This document shows positions 10,471-22,122 of a DNA stretch of 64,000 nt, piece after piece. The notes under the pieces are model-generated. The model saw only the letters and a program-made list of their open reading frames with translations, searched no databases and was not told the origin of the DNA. Origin of the DNA: Xylaria sp. FL1777 (Eukaryota; Ascomycota; Sordariomycetes; Xylariales; Xylariaceae); contig MU400598.1 in assembly GCA_022578965.1 (NCBI GenBank), forward strand, positions 1 through 64,000. Reading direction: 5' to 3'. Numbering within the stretch: the first letter of the stretch is position 1; the number at the start of each line of letters is the position of its first letter. Both the position numbers and the translations under genes were made by a program.

Positions 10471-13400
10471 TCATCTCTTAACAGACCATAATTCACGAGT
10501 CCAACCCATTTCTCGCAATTTTTTACTGCTTCCCCCTGGCCCCTTCTTTTCGTTACCACTGATGGCAAGTGCCTTACTACAATTGGCGAAGCCCTCCACA
10601 ATCTCTTTCATACGACCTGCCTTCATCAATACTGCCGCGATATCTGCGTCTTTTCTTGCGATGATTGACGCAAGCTCCATGCATTCTAGCAAGTTATCTC
10701 GTGACAAGCTGGTGCCCGCAAAATGTAGGACGCTCACATATCCTATGATTGTCTCGGGAAGATACACATCCCGAAGATACTTGAAATCTTCGTCTTCTGC
10801 CCTCGTAGTCAGTTTACATCCTTGCTCTTGGTCACGAATAGGCCGACACAAACCTTGAAGACTTTCTAGGAGCCAGTTGTTGAGTATTGGGCGCATATAG
10901 CTCTTAATATTTCTGACTTCATTTCCGACATGGCCCCAGAAATCTCTTCCCAATTCCTCTGTTGGGCTAGAGCTGGTGTTAGTATCCGTGTGGAAATTTC
11001 GTCGACATTAACTGTAATGGTTGGAACGTACTCTTGAGCCATTGCCTCACTAGAGGCAATCGTTTCCATCGAGTCCAGGGCCCGCACAAGGCACTCCATC
11101 TCGAAGAAATTTCTTGCCACTGCCACTTGTTCTTTGCTGAGGTCTTTACCTTGAAGCGAAGCAGTGACAGCTCCGGAACGGACGTCCTCGAACCATGAGA
11201 CGTCTGTATCGTCCGTAATGGTGAGACTGGTTTTTCTTCTAAAAATATCCGCGCACCGAACCCGCTCAGACAGAGAACGTGCCGCGTGGAGATTGAAGCC
11301 CTCTGCCGTCAAGTTAGTATTTTCACATGAGGGACAAAGCATGTGCCAGTCGAGCTCTTACTTAGGAAACGCTTGTAGATAGCTGTGCCAGCCTCGAAGA
11401 ATTCTTCCCAGAGGCCATCTACCAAGGTAAACCACTCGAGAGACTGAATTAGAGACTCATCGATGGTTTCGAGGTTTTCAGGCTCATCGCCGAAAAAGTC
11501 CGGTTTCAGGGGGCGACCATACTTCAACGTCGGAGGACTATTCAAGAATAGTGTAAATGCACCAAACGTCGATACCCCTTGTTCAGGAACAGAAGTTTGC
11601 CGGAGAATAGACTGTGGTTGGTAGATGACGAACTTTGCAATATTCATTCCTAGTTTCGCCATGATTTTGAGCAGCATATCCCTGTCTCCTGGCGCTTCTA
11701 GTCGAGTTATGTTTCGGCTAAGAGTGAAGAAACCTCGCTCTTCCTGTAGCTTCGAACAGTATAGGGGCATTAGATCCGTCAGATTTGCTAACCGCAAGAT
11801 GCTGACATAGGTGGCAACAATGTTGTCTTGAGCTCTACGACGATCGGATTCGATATGATCTTCACCCTGAAGACGGTCGAGACAGGAGACTAATAAATAT
11901 ACGTGCGTTGCGACACGCAAACCCTCATAGTCGTTCATCATAAAAAACCTTGAATCATTGAGGCTGACAGTAGCATTATCGATCTCTGGTATTAGGTGGG
12001 AGGGCGATTTCTGATTTGCACGCTTTCCTAATGCTACACCGAGGTCATGCATGTATCGTGTCAAATTATTGGAAACGATGGCTCCCTGTAGGGCTTTCAA
12101 CGGGGTCTTAGCCTCACTAGATGTCTTTGGGTTTGATTCTAGAGAGCTGACGAGGCGCTCGCTAGCTGATGAAACATCTCCATGAAATTGGAGGGCGTTG
12201 AATGAGGGAAACGCTTGATGGATAATAGCAGTCGAGTCCGATGGAGTTCGTTTCATGAGATAGCCATCGAACTGAGCTCTCAGTAGTGCATTGTAATGAG
12301 CGAAGACAAAATCGTCCCAGCTTTTGCATACTTTTTCCACACTCGTGATATCACCCGAAAGGATGCCGTATACTGCGCGTTCGTAATCATCAGTGCCACC
12401 TTGGCGAGCGAGAGCAAAACACGTTCGACGCCATAATAGAGCTGAGAGAGGATCACTAGATGGTTGCGCTGCTTCCTTGCCCTTAGGCAACGGCATGGCT
12501 GACATGCTAACTGCTCGCCACACCTCAGTTCGCTCGACGCACCAATCTCGAATCTCGTTTAAGCTTCTACCACGACGAAGGAGCTCGTAGCAACCAAGCC
12601 AGATAGCACGCTCAAAGAATTCATCCTGTGGTTCTAATTTGCGTCCTTGTCTAGTGGCCACATCAGGGTCCAATTGTGTGACAAGGGGGTTTGAGCCGTT
12701 GGAATCGACCAGCTGGCCGGCGTCTGCACTGGTAGGATCTAGGGGCCCGGTCCAGCTATTCATATTCTTCTGCATCTTTATGGCGGAGCGCGTGTGCAGC
12801 CAGCCATGAGCTATGATATCGCCACGATCAGCCTGCTTCTGATACTCTCGTACGAGGTCGTCAATATCTGTGCGAGCATCGTCGGCACTCGTCTGTAGAC
12901 ACTCTAGAATTGCTTTGCGCTCCTGGGCTGCCGGGTCCGACTCAATGAACTCGTCCCAAAGTTCTGAGGTTGATTGAAACCTGGAAATCTCACGCCGCAT
13001 TGGTCTAAGAGCTTTCCGGCCGGAGTAACGTAAAGGAAGAAGGCGGCGCAGCATGTCCCAAACTTGCGCTTCCTGCTCCCAGCGTTCCAATTCGTCTGCC
13101 GAGTCAGGTGCAGAGGACCGGTTGTCTGTGTCGTCCAGGTCCATAGAATCTTGACTCGAAGAGTCATCTGAGCGTCGAAGAGCAGTGCCCGAAGCGGACT
13201 TTTGTGCTTTGCTCAAAGCCTGGACCTTTCTGGTGGCGTATTGGTAGTAATTCTCGACTAATCTGAAAATGTCGCCTCGTTGCTCAGTAGCGGGCTTCTG
13301 GGTTACTGAAAGAGAGTCGAGGCCCTTAGCGAAGCGATCGGCATCGTCAACGAAGTCGGATGAGGACGTCATCTCGGATACTGTGTTATACCGTCGTTAA

Positions 13401-13532
13401 ATTGCTAGTTCTGCTGAGTGGCTATGTCTTGAGCAACACACCTTGACTCGTCTGGTCATCCTCGTCCTCCAGCCTGCCGTATTCGACAAGGCCAGTCATC
13501 GCCTGGGGCCGCTGGGGTCTCCGAGCAAGCAT
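10471..13532 (-). CDS. NUP84: Nucleoporin NUP84/NUP107
   Basis: The proposed exons on the minus strand are 13532-13442, 13380-11362, 11302-11032 and 10966-10471, giving about 958 residues. Evidence includes TACTAAC branch sites before exons 3 and 4 and a continuous family alignment (YKRFLKGFNLHAARSLSERV; then RDFWGHVGNEV and YMRPILNNWLLESLQ). The product is an alpha-helical solenoid of the Y-shaped (Nup84/Nup107-160) scaffold of the nuclear pore. An acidic Ser/Asp segment precedes the solenoid. The extreme C-terminus ends in GWTRELWSVKR, as in other ascomycete orthologues. The first exon (start 13532) is inferred from a good GTGTGT donor and correct phase; without it translation would begin at 13372. 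The exon 4 acceptor may alternatively lie at 10972, adding two serines. Confidence 0.9.
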
Positions 13533-14354
13533 TGTGTGGTTATGAGGCTAGGTCTCGATTTGCAATGCCTAGGTCAAGCTGTAACGGTTGCCAACCAGCA
13601 TCTTCTGTTGCGCTGGCGCGCTCACTAAGCTCGCTATATCCCACACGGTTATAACCTTGATTGCCTTGTTTCTAGAGCCGCCGCTGATTCTGTAGGAATG
13701 ATTGCTTGTATTTCTTGCTCGTACTCGATCTGTACGTGCAGACGTCGTTGTGGTCAAGGGAGGTTGAAATCCGAAGATGGGTTCAGAACTCGCCAAGCAT
13801 TCTGGTAGTGAAAATAATACAGTAGGTAACGCGCTGCGTGCCTAGGTACGTTCCTACAGAAGGTACCTAGGTAGGTACGTTAGGTACTTAAGGTAAGGTA
13901 TCTACATTAGTCTAGCGTGATAGATGGGGCATCAGCACTGGGGCTGTTCCTTACTCCTTAAAGGCAAGGTAGCACAACTAACGCGCCACAGTGTGGCTAG
14001 TGTCACACTCCTTACAAAACCTCGCTTCCTGGCGAAAAATGGTTCACAATTTCCTTCCCTTCTTTCATCAATGTCATCGGCATTCATATTAGAGTCTCGG
14101 GATGAGCCAACTTCTTTTTAATGCTTATCCAGGTCCCATGAAGACCTCTTGCGCGCTCAATGATCGCCTAGAATAATTCCACGCTGCATTAAAGTTGCCT
14201 AATCGACCTGTCTCCTTAGGTTGACGTGAATAGGTAGTTGTGGGACATGAAGCTGCCACCCATCTTATCTATCTGCTTTGAAGTAGGAAGTCCATCAAAC
14301 ACCCTTCGAATCTAGCGGTATTTGTACCCTGCCAGGAATCCTGATGAGATATCT
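13533..14354. other. Intergenic region with palindromic motif cluster
   Basis: A cluster of ACCTAGGTAGGTACG-type words lies at 13835-13905. No coding region is evident between the NUP84 start and the CMC4 stop. Confidence 0.5.
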
Positions 14355-14767
14355 CTATTTCTTGCCTTCATCTTGTTGCTTTTGCTTCAACCGTAAAAGA
14401 CTGGGTTTCGGGCAGCTTGCCGTGATCGCCGTGTCGCCGTTCTTCTCATAGAAGGCATCGCAGCATTCATACAAGGCGTTGATGAGGTGCTCGCATTTTG
14501 CCTGATTAAAGCCGTTCTTCCCCAGACAATCTGCTGCCGTCAATCCTTATCCTTAATAATGAATATTTGAGGGAGCTTACCTTGTATGGCACACTAGACA
14601 GTGGTGAAATTCTTAGCTTGCCTCAACGATGACAATTTCTGATCGAAGTGAATACCGCTCGAGGATGACATGGTGGCTTTGACGCCAGGTCTTCTTGGAG
14701 GCCCTGTGGGACAAATCAGTTTGGATGTGAAATATACGCGAGACGTAGTCTATAAGCTACGAACCAT
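14355..14767 (-). CDS. CMC4: Twin CX9C mitochondrial protein CMC4
   Basis: The exons on the minus strand are 14767-14765 (ATG only), 14703-14656, 14593-14581 (13 bases) and 14530-14355, giving 79 residues. The join gives SKPPCHPRACAIQDCLGKNG, the expected family N-terminus, and then CEHLINALYECC. The two CX9C pairs are C13-C23 and C34-C44, followed by SCPKPSLLRLKQK. Twin CX9C proteins are imported into the mitochondrial intermembrane space and oxidised by Mia40; CMC4 is a small soluble member, and its human relative is CMC4/MTCP1NB. The last two introns are strongly supported by the restored motif. The ATG-only first exon rests on a GTTCGT donor and phase 0. It is the least certain part. Confidence 0.85.
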
Positions 14768-16024
14768 TGTTAACTGCTTGAGATGAGCAACCAAGAATAC
14801 TTCTGTTGCTTTCGCATATATGATAGATTACACAAGTGGGAAGGGTAAGCAAGCGTGCAGAGACTACTGATGGCAATATGTACCTATTCATTAAGGATGA
14901 TGTATGCCAAGACCGGAGGTGTTGCTGCTACCTAGTGTCTCTTTGTTGACCAAGCTATGCGCAATTGCAGGTGAAGCAGACGTGAAAGCCTGTGTGGCAC
15001 TACAGGGACAGTTGTTCGGTCAATACCTCAGGTGACTACCCGGGAAACATCCTGCTATCTAATTCCAGCAGTCTACCTAGAGTCATGTTGTATCTGTGAA
15101 TATAGGTAGGTACCTAAGAGGCATGTAGTAGGTTTCCACATTGTACTGTGCCTCTCCACTGTTTTCAACCTTAACACAACTCTTTTGTACCTATAGAGTA
15201 GGTACCTACCTAGGTACATAGTAGCTACATAGTACTATTCAGCCTTACCCTGTTCTACCAGTATTGATTTTTCCCTATCTCTCTTTCCTAGGCATGCATC
15301 TTTATATTTGTATTCTTTTCTGGTAAACAACATGTAACTTGATTTCTATGTAAAGAAAAAAAACAATTAATATTTGAAACTCACAACTGCTATTGTCTAA
15401 TAATCTCCCTGTGGGAACAGTTTGGAACTGTTTGTCTATTGATCTCGCAAAGAGCAAACGAAACTGACCAATACGTACGCAGTATGTTATCCCCACCATG
15501 ATCCTGTACGGTAGGTACTCTTTGCGTACCTGCCGGTTCCTCCCTGCTCTGGCTACTACTACTTTTCAGTCAGTCACCCCGCGATACCACTCCACTCTCT
15601 ACACTGCAAGTACCTAGATAGCTTACTGGTAGCCTTGTTCCCGCCTTACAGTACATACTCTAGGTACTTAAGCACGTATACTACCTACATAGCATAGGTA
15701 CTAGTAGGTAGTAGAGTAGGTACCTAGGTACTAGTAAGTACTTGGACCACTGCAAAGCCCTTAGACCTACGACATACCTACCTTAACAACCAGTGTATTA
15801 CCTACCTCCTTATTTTGCCTGCTCCCTCAGTCCAACGACTTTATTACCGTTTCTCTACTGCGAAAACCTTTCTACTTGTGCGCAGTTCATTCTCTTACCA
15901 ATCTGCTCTCCGGCGCGCTCTCATCTGTACCAAACTGACCCTCTGTTGAACAAGATCACTTTGCATTTTTCCATCGGTGACGTCTTCTCGTACGGCTGCG
16001 CAGAACCCCGCCAACACCGTAACA
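14768..16024. other. Shared upstream region of CMC4 and SMT3
   Basis: The genes diverge from here. It is unusually rich in the TAGGTACCTA motif family (15105-15235 and 15605-15790), interspersed with AT-rich sequence. A short pyrimidine-rich leader precedes SMT3. I see no other gene. Confidence 0.5.
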
Positions 16025-16398
16025 ATGTCTGGAGAGAACGATTCTGGTTCGCCCAGTGCCGAGCGCAATGAAGCACCTGCTGGCGGCGAGCACCTGAACA
16101 TCAAGGTGACAGACAACAACAATGAGGTCTTCTTCAAGATCAAGCGCTCAACTAAGCTGGAGAAGCTCATGACTGCCTTCTGTGAACGTCAGGGAAAGAA
16201 CGTGGACTCGGTCCGTTTTCTGTTCGAGGGACAGCGAGTTCAAAAGACTGACACGCCTGATTCTGTAAGTTCTGTTCTACCCTCACCTGCCTTTACTTGC
16301 TCTGCCTATTACTGATACCTGGTGTTGTGATGTAGCTGGAAATGACCGACGGTGATACGCTCGAAGTTCATCAGGAGCAAGTCGGCGGCCGCTGCTGA
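16025..16398 (+). CDS. SMT3: SUMO precursor (SMT3)
   Basis: The exons are 16025-16264 and 16336-16398, giving 100 residues. The intron runs from GTAAGT to GATGTAG in phase 0. After a disordered 20-residue tail comes the ubiquitin fold: HLNIKVTDNNNEVFFKIKRS, the TKLEKLMTAFCERQG helix, SVRFLFEGQRV and DTLEVHQEQVGG. The C-terminal Gly-Gly is residues 97-98, followed by only Arg-Cys, which the ULP SUMO protease must remove before conjugation. SUMO is joined to lysines of nuclear and septin proteins by the Aos1-Uba2 E1, Ubc9 and SIZ-type ligases. The ATG is chosen because it begins the conserved tail; an in-frame ATG 48 bases upstream lies in the leader. All conserved core residues are present. 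Confidence 0.96.
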
Positions 16399-17603
16399 TG
16401 CCGCACTAAAGCCGACCACTACACTCTCGACAGCCCAAGCCAGACACTAGAATCCCCACACCACGTATTTTATTGCAGGAGGATTCTATTACAGAGACAT
16501 TTCGACTATGGACACGAGACCCACACATCAGGCGATGAACATGGACGAGGCGAGCAGAGCGCTCCGGAGTTTCGGGTATGGATGATGGGACTGGGGAGTC
16601 GCGGAAGTGTGATGAGAAAAGACTTCTACTGCATGTGTATGTGGTTTGATCGCGCGAGCCGCTTTGGTACAGCCATGATCATGGTTCAAATCTGCATTTT
16701 ATCCTCTCTTCCACCGGCAGGGGCGCTGAATAGGTGCGATTTCCATCCAAATGGTCTCGTTTGATTAGTACTTGCCACCGCATCGCGAAGGGTTCTACTA
16801 CGTCTCTTTTAATATTAGGCATGGCTGAATACAATATAGCATGCGTTTCTTTTTCCTATGGTAATGCTTTTTATCCGTGTCCTTTATCCTACTGCTAGCG
16901 CCTACGTGAATTGATACAACGAGAGGCCGAGAATGAGGGAATAGGTGCTAGGCATGCCACCGTCTACCGTCTACCGTCACAAAGCAAAGAGTCGCGTGTT
17001 GTGACCCGATGTCCAGCGCAGGAGAAGAGAAGGTGTGTATACCAGCCCAATCATGAATGTCAACATTCTATATTCAGTAAACTCTACCACGTAGACCCAA
17101 GGAACAGCTGGACTCAACTGTCCGTACTTCCTCAGTGAAGAAGATCGCAGCCTTAGTTCTCACTACATTACAAGAACCCAGCCGAGCAGAGACACATGTT
17201 CGTACAACCGAAAGAAGAGGCCACCTCAGTAAGAACAAACGAGTAGACCATAAAACCCGAAAGTCTGCAGATCGTCCCATCCTTGTACATTATCATCTGA
17301 GAAATTACCAACAAACAGCCGGTGCACCCAGTAAACATAGCTCCTTTAGCAGCGAGCAGGGAGTACAAGGAGTAGACGGGGAACGAAAAATTAGAAACGC
17401 AGAATAAACGCGATGCCCAATAAACCGACAAGCAAGGAATCAAGCGAGCACATAAACACCAGTCGTGAAATCCGTACGGCTTTCACTAACAACCATATGC
17501 TCTATCCCATTCCTATACATTCGTTTGCGTCATGATCATTTTTTCTTCCCTCTTTGCTCCCATTCAATCCCTCCTTAAAGACGGCCCAGCTAGTTAGCAA
17601 GCC
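16399..17603. other. Convergent intergenic region
   Basis: This holds the 3' flanks of SMT3 and the LIM gene. A small CCGTCTA triplication occurs near 16962-16980. The short open frames at 16.9-17.4 kb look like chance. Confidence 0.45.
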
Positions 17604-20191
17604 TCACATCTTCAATTCTTGGGCCCGACAGCCGGTACACAAGACCCTCGCGTGATCGCCTTCGCCGACAGGAAATATCTGGCCATCATCGAAGCCTCCG
17701 CCGCAGGTGGCACAGCGGAAGCACTGGTCGTGCCACTCGGCACCGAGGGCCTTAACATACTGGCCGATGACAGCCGTCTTGCAGCGCCTGCACTTCGGTG
17801 CGCGGCGCTCGGTCCGCCTGGTCTGGCAAGCAACGCACCACGCGTACCCGTCTTTTTCGATGTGCGTCATGCCCTGCTCGAAGGGGTCACCGCACTCGGC
17901 GCAGAAGAAGTGGCCGTAGTGCCAGTGCTCGCCGAGGGCGACGACGTGCTCACCGAGGATCGGAGTCTTGCAGTGCTTGCACTGCGGCGCGAACAGCTCG
18001 TGCCAGTCCAAGTGGCAGTAGAACCGCAGACGCTCGTCACCGTCTTCGGCCATCGTCTGACCGGGCGTCTCCTCAAGGACTTCACCGCTCGCTCGGCGAT
18101 GGATGCGGTCGAGCCGCGCCGCGTAGAAGTGATCTGGTTCAGGGCTAATCTCGAGAGCCTCGAGGCCTGTGCCGCAGGCGTAGCACCGGAAACATTCTGG
18201 GTGGAAGCGCTCTGACCCTCCGCTCAAGGCCACAATGCGGCCCTCGATTGGATTGCTACAATCATGACAGATAGCCGTTGCGCGATGCGACGCCCCTGGT
18301 GCGGGGGACCAATGACCCCGGGGACGGCCACGGATTGCAGCGTTGCGGGAGTGTGATGGCCTCGACTTTGGGTCCGGCAAAGGCCTAGCGGAATGCTTTG
18401 AAGTTACATCATCAGGTGTTGTAACTATGAGGGGAATGCTCGACATATGATCACCACTGTTACTGTCCTCACCGCCCGGCAAGATGATGGTAGGCACGGG
18501 GGAACCATGATCGTCTGAAACAGCGATAACAGGGACCTGAGGTGTATCGTCCGAATTTACATGCACGATTGGGACGGGTGCGGGACTACGGGATGGCTGT
18601 GTGGCTGGCGGCGGCGTGTTCGGAATATCCGGCGTACAAATGATAGCAGGAATAGGCGGCTGCGGACCTTGCGGCCCCGTACGCTGTTTTGTGACCCCGT
18701 AAGGGACTCGGCAGGACTCGTCTGGCGTTGGATCAGCAGCCGCCTCTTCCGGGGCTTTCCAGTTTTTGTCAAAGCTTACGATTGGACGTCCGGGGCTATC
18801 GCTGACCGCAGACGGAGTGGGAAGTTTGGGACTACGGTCTTTGAGCCGCATGCTCGTCGCTTGACGGATATCGTCACTGCGTATCTCGACCCCGTTCTTT
18901 CTTGGTATGTCCTGGGAGGTACGAGGGGAATCGGAGGGGGTGTTTTTTGTGTAATTAGGATTTCGTGACTGTGATGGCGGGTTCTTGTGAATCTCAGTCC
19001 GTGATAAGGGTTTTGTAGGGGTAATGACGGCGCTCGGGTTCGATTCCTGGGAAGCGAGAGTGAATTGGACTTTGTAGGGTTGGTTCCTTGTCTTGATACC
19101 CAGTGGCTGAGAATGATCAGGTAGTCTAGGCTGTCTTCTTGAAGCTCGTTCAGTTGTAGTTCCTTCGGGTTCCTCCCATATCTGATCCCCGGAGAACGGT
19201 CTCTCGATCTCACCGCTGATATTGCGTCTCATGCTACTGCGACGACGGCCACCAGAGCTTACACGGCCCCCACTACCGGCATTGATGGGAAGGATATGAT
19301 TTGCAGATCCTATGTGGACGTTGCGCTGTTGATCCATGCTTCCACGGTTACTACCAGGAGAGGAATCTCTGTCACTCCCAGACGAGCTCCCAGAAAATGA
19401 ACGCACAGAATCTCGAGCAAGCCCTGTGACTCCAATATCGCCACCGTATCTCCCAACACTGGCCGTCCGGGCATGGGCATAGCTGTTCCTCCGCATGTGG
19501 GGTTTATATCGGTATGGTGCATCGGGCTCACGCGGTTTAATCCCGTGTTCGTGCCGGTATACTAGCTCGGCGGCTTCATCCAAGGCGGCATTATACAGAC
19601 GTTTGTCTTCATCCTGTTCTTCTTCGTCCTTTATATCGATGGCATCCATAGCTTGATGAAGGGAAAAGGCTTCCTCCTTCTCCATCCATCTCTGGCCACG
19701 TTCTATATAAGTAGCGCTCGGCACAACTTCCGACGGTTTCAGAGGAGCAACGGCGGATTTATCCGGGAAATAATCTTTGCCCGGGGCCGTGTTGACAGAG
19801 TAGCGCGATGTCACGCTACTAGCGACACTGGGGCGGCTCCCTCTAGGCCTGGCTGCGTCAGAGCCCGTCCTGTGGTGGCTATTAGACAGGTCGGATCGAA
19901 CAGAGTCACCCGCAACCGACGATCGGCCGGCTGAGGTGAACTGCTCGACAGTACCTGGCCGCGACCTCGTGGATGGAGGCAAGGGTCGAGCTCCTCCGGG
20001 ACGATTCACTCGGTTCTCGCGTAAGCCGGCTAGATATGTAGCTGTAGGAGACCCACGGTTAGTTGGATAGTCGGGTCAACCGTTTGGGCCAGGGCATCCG
20101 AACCAAATTGCTCATTGTTCATATATGTAGGCGAAGGAGGCGTAACCTTCCTCGTGGAGGACGGTTCCTTGGACTTGCCGCGATGTAGCAT
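17604..20191 (-). CDS. Three-LIM-domain, paxillin-like protein
   Basis: The exons on the minus strand are 20191-20104 and 20041-17604, giving 841 residues. The intron (GTTCGG donor, CTAAC branch, CTACAG end) joins NNEQF to ATYLAGLRENRVNRPGGARP. About 600 residues of Ser/Pro/Arg-rich disordered sequence follow, and then three LIM zinc domains at the C-terminus. LIM1 begins at C621 (CHDCSNPIEG), with an insertion before its second half. LIM2 begins at about C717 (CKHCKTPILG), and LIM3 at about C780 (CRRCKTAVIG). The layout matches the Pxl1/paxillin-like proteins of fungi, which act at the actomyosin ring and polarised growth sites through Rho signalling. That role is known for the yeast proteins and inferred here. 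The start is supported by the conserved MLHRGKSKEPS opening. Confidence 0.88.
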
Positions 20192-22122
20192 CGCTTATGC
20201 TCGGACGTCTATATGAAAGCTTTGTGAAGCTATTTGAAGCTCGCGCAGGACAAATAACTCTTCAACCCAGGTGTTGTCGAACTTGACTTCGCAAGGCTGA
20301 GTTAGGATTGCACACGAATAAAGAATCTAGGTAGATGGTTGATAGGGGAAGGTGAGAGGCGCAAGAGGTCAACCTCTTGTTATTACAGGCAAGGTGGTAT
20401 GTACTTTTATTTATGGTGATAGCTCTGTTTACAGCCAGGAACGCACTGGGCCGCTAAGGTTGCCGGGGAGAGAGTTTGTACTGTACTACGACGATACGAC
20501 GATATATATATTGTAGTGTAAGGAGGGAATGCAAAACGGGAGGTAGGAGGGAAGTAAGGAAGAGGTAGGATGTAGGAGGTGGGAGGTGATTCAAGTTTCA
20601 CCGTCAATCAAGACGCATGATGAACTGTCACTGGTGGCTGATTGGGTGGGTCTGGATCAGGGCCGCATAATAAAGAAAATATTGGATGGGCTGGGGTATT
20701 GCTATCTAGGTAGTTAATGCCAATGTTGACATTCCACCGTTGCCAGGGCAGCGGGAGGCGTTTATAGCTGTAGCGGCCCGTCACTCTCGTCGCCGCCCCG
20801 TTCCCGGTTGTCTGGCAGGGCCGCCTCTAGCCGAGAATCGCAGCTCTTCGTGCCCAGCCTACTACCTATTATGTTCATGATAGGTATCTATCTCTAGGGA
20901 CGTTCGCCCTTCGCCTTACTCTACTATGAACATAGGTAGTTCTGGGACAAATTTGGAGCAAATTCGGACCACGGTGACTGGAACTTGTCTTGCTCTGTGG
21001 ATATTCCGAGATCCGAGAAACAGCCAAGGGAAGGAAAGGAGAGCTAAACAGCCTGGACTGTCTCGGGGGAAAACTATACCTACCTACTCTAGGTAGGTAG
21101 GTAGGTAGGTACGCAGTAGGTAGAGCATTCCTTGATGAGGACGGGCATCACGATGGGCGTGCCAGTACATGTACAATGCGCACCTACCTATACTACCTAG
21201 GTAGGTATATATTATATATACTATGTACATATGTATGTAAACACAGCTTGAATGAATCTTTGTGGTATCCAACCAACCACCTTGAAACCGTTGCATCCCT
21301 TCAATTCTTTCTTATATCTTATATGCCGGTATTACAACAATGCCTCGACATACCCTACAACTACAAATAAGTATAACTAACAGTCCACCAGCCGTTGCTA
21401 GCTATCATCATTGGCTGTTCCTGGCGCGCGGCACTTGATTCTTGGCATCCATCCAGGCCCAAAACGATCTGCACTAGAAGGAGGCAGTGAGGTGAGGGCG
21501 CATACATACAGAATGTGCCTACTGTACTACCTACCTACCTATACGTATATACCTAGGTATGTATACGTGTACCTACAGTAGCAGGTGGCAGTAGCAGGTT
21601 GGCCAAAGACCCCGTTTCCTGATGGGGCTCTGTTGTATGCGTACCTACTGCGTACATGCACCTTTACCTATTCTACATAACTACACTGGTGCCACCCTTA
21701 TTTATAGGCTCCGATTGAATCCCACTAGTACAGGCCGCAGCACGCAGCGCCTTCACGCAGCGCCTTGCCGCAGCGCTGGGAAAGGGATCCTAATTGGACC
21801 TACTTCCTTATGCGCAAGTACAAATCGTGGTCTTGGCTAGCATTGGCAGCATGTCTGGGCATCCATATTTGTATCGTACACGTAAAAGCCAATGCAGAAC
21901 ACATACATGTAACCAACCAACCCCTGGGTAACATCAAGGGACCTACAATCATTTCTCTTTGAACTCTCCCGCCTTTGCTTTGCTTCTCTTGTTCTCCTCT
22001 CCTCTTCTGTTCTCTTCTCTTTCCCTTTCCCTTTTCCTTTTTTTGTAAAATCCTTCTATTCGACTACGTACTGCGCTGCGTAGTCCAGTAGGAACCATTT
22101 CACGAGCGGGTTGAGCTGAGAG
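20192..22122. other. Long upstream region with repeats
   Basis: It holds AT/GATA-rich sequence near 20.5 kb, a loose inverted repeat around 20878-20943 and clusters of (GTAG)n/ACCTAGGTAGG at 21080-21220 and 21525-21590. A pyrimidine-rich tract precedes the lipid phosphatase. No coding region is supported. Confidence 0.5.
21975..22046 (+). promoter_or_regulatory. CT-rich tract in the phosphatase promoter
   Basis: These 70 bases are almost all C and T, about 80 bases before the first ATG. Such pyrimidine tracts are typical of strong fungal promoters near the transcription start. Confidence 0.45.

Noticed and set aside
17619..18215. 198-residue plus-strand open frame
   Set aside because: It lies antisense to the LIM domains; its length is explained by the codon use of the cysteine-rich gene on the other strand.
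19037..19047. GGTTCGATTCC, a perfect tRNA B-box-like sequence
   Set aside because: It lies inside the LIM gene coding region on the opposite strand, with no A-box or cloverleaf upstream.
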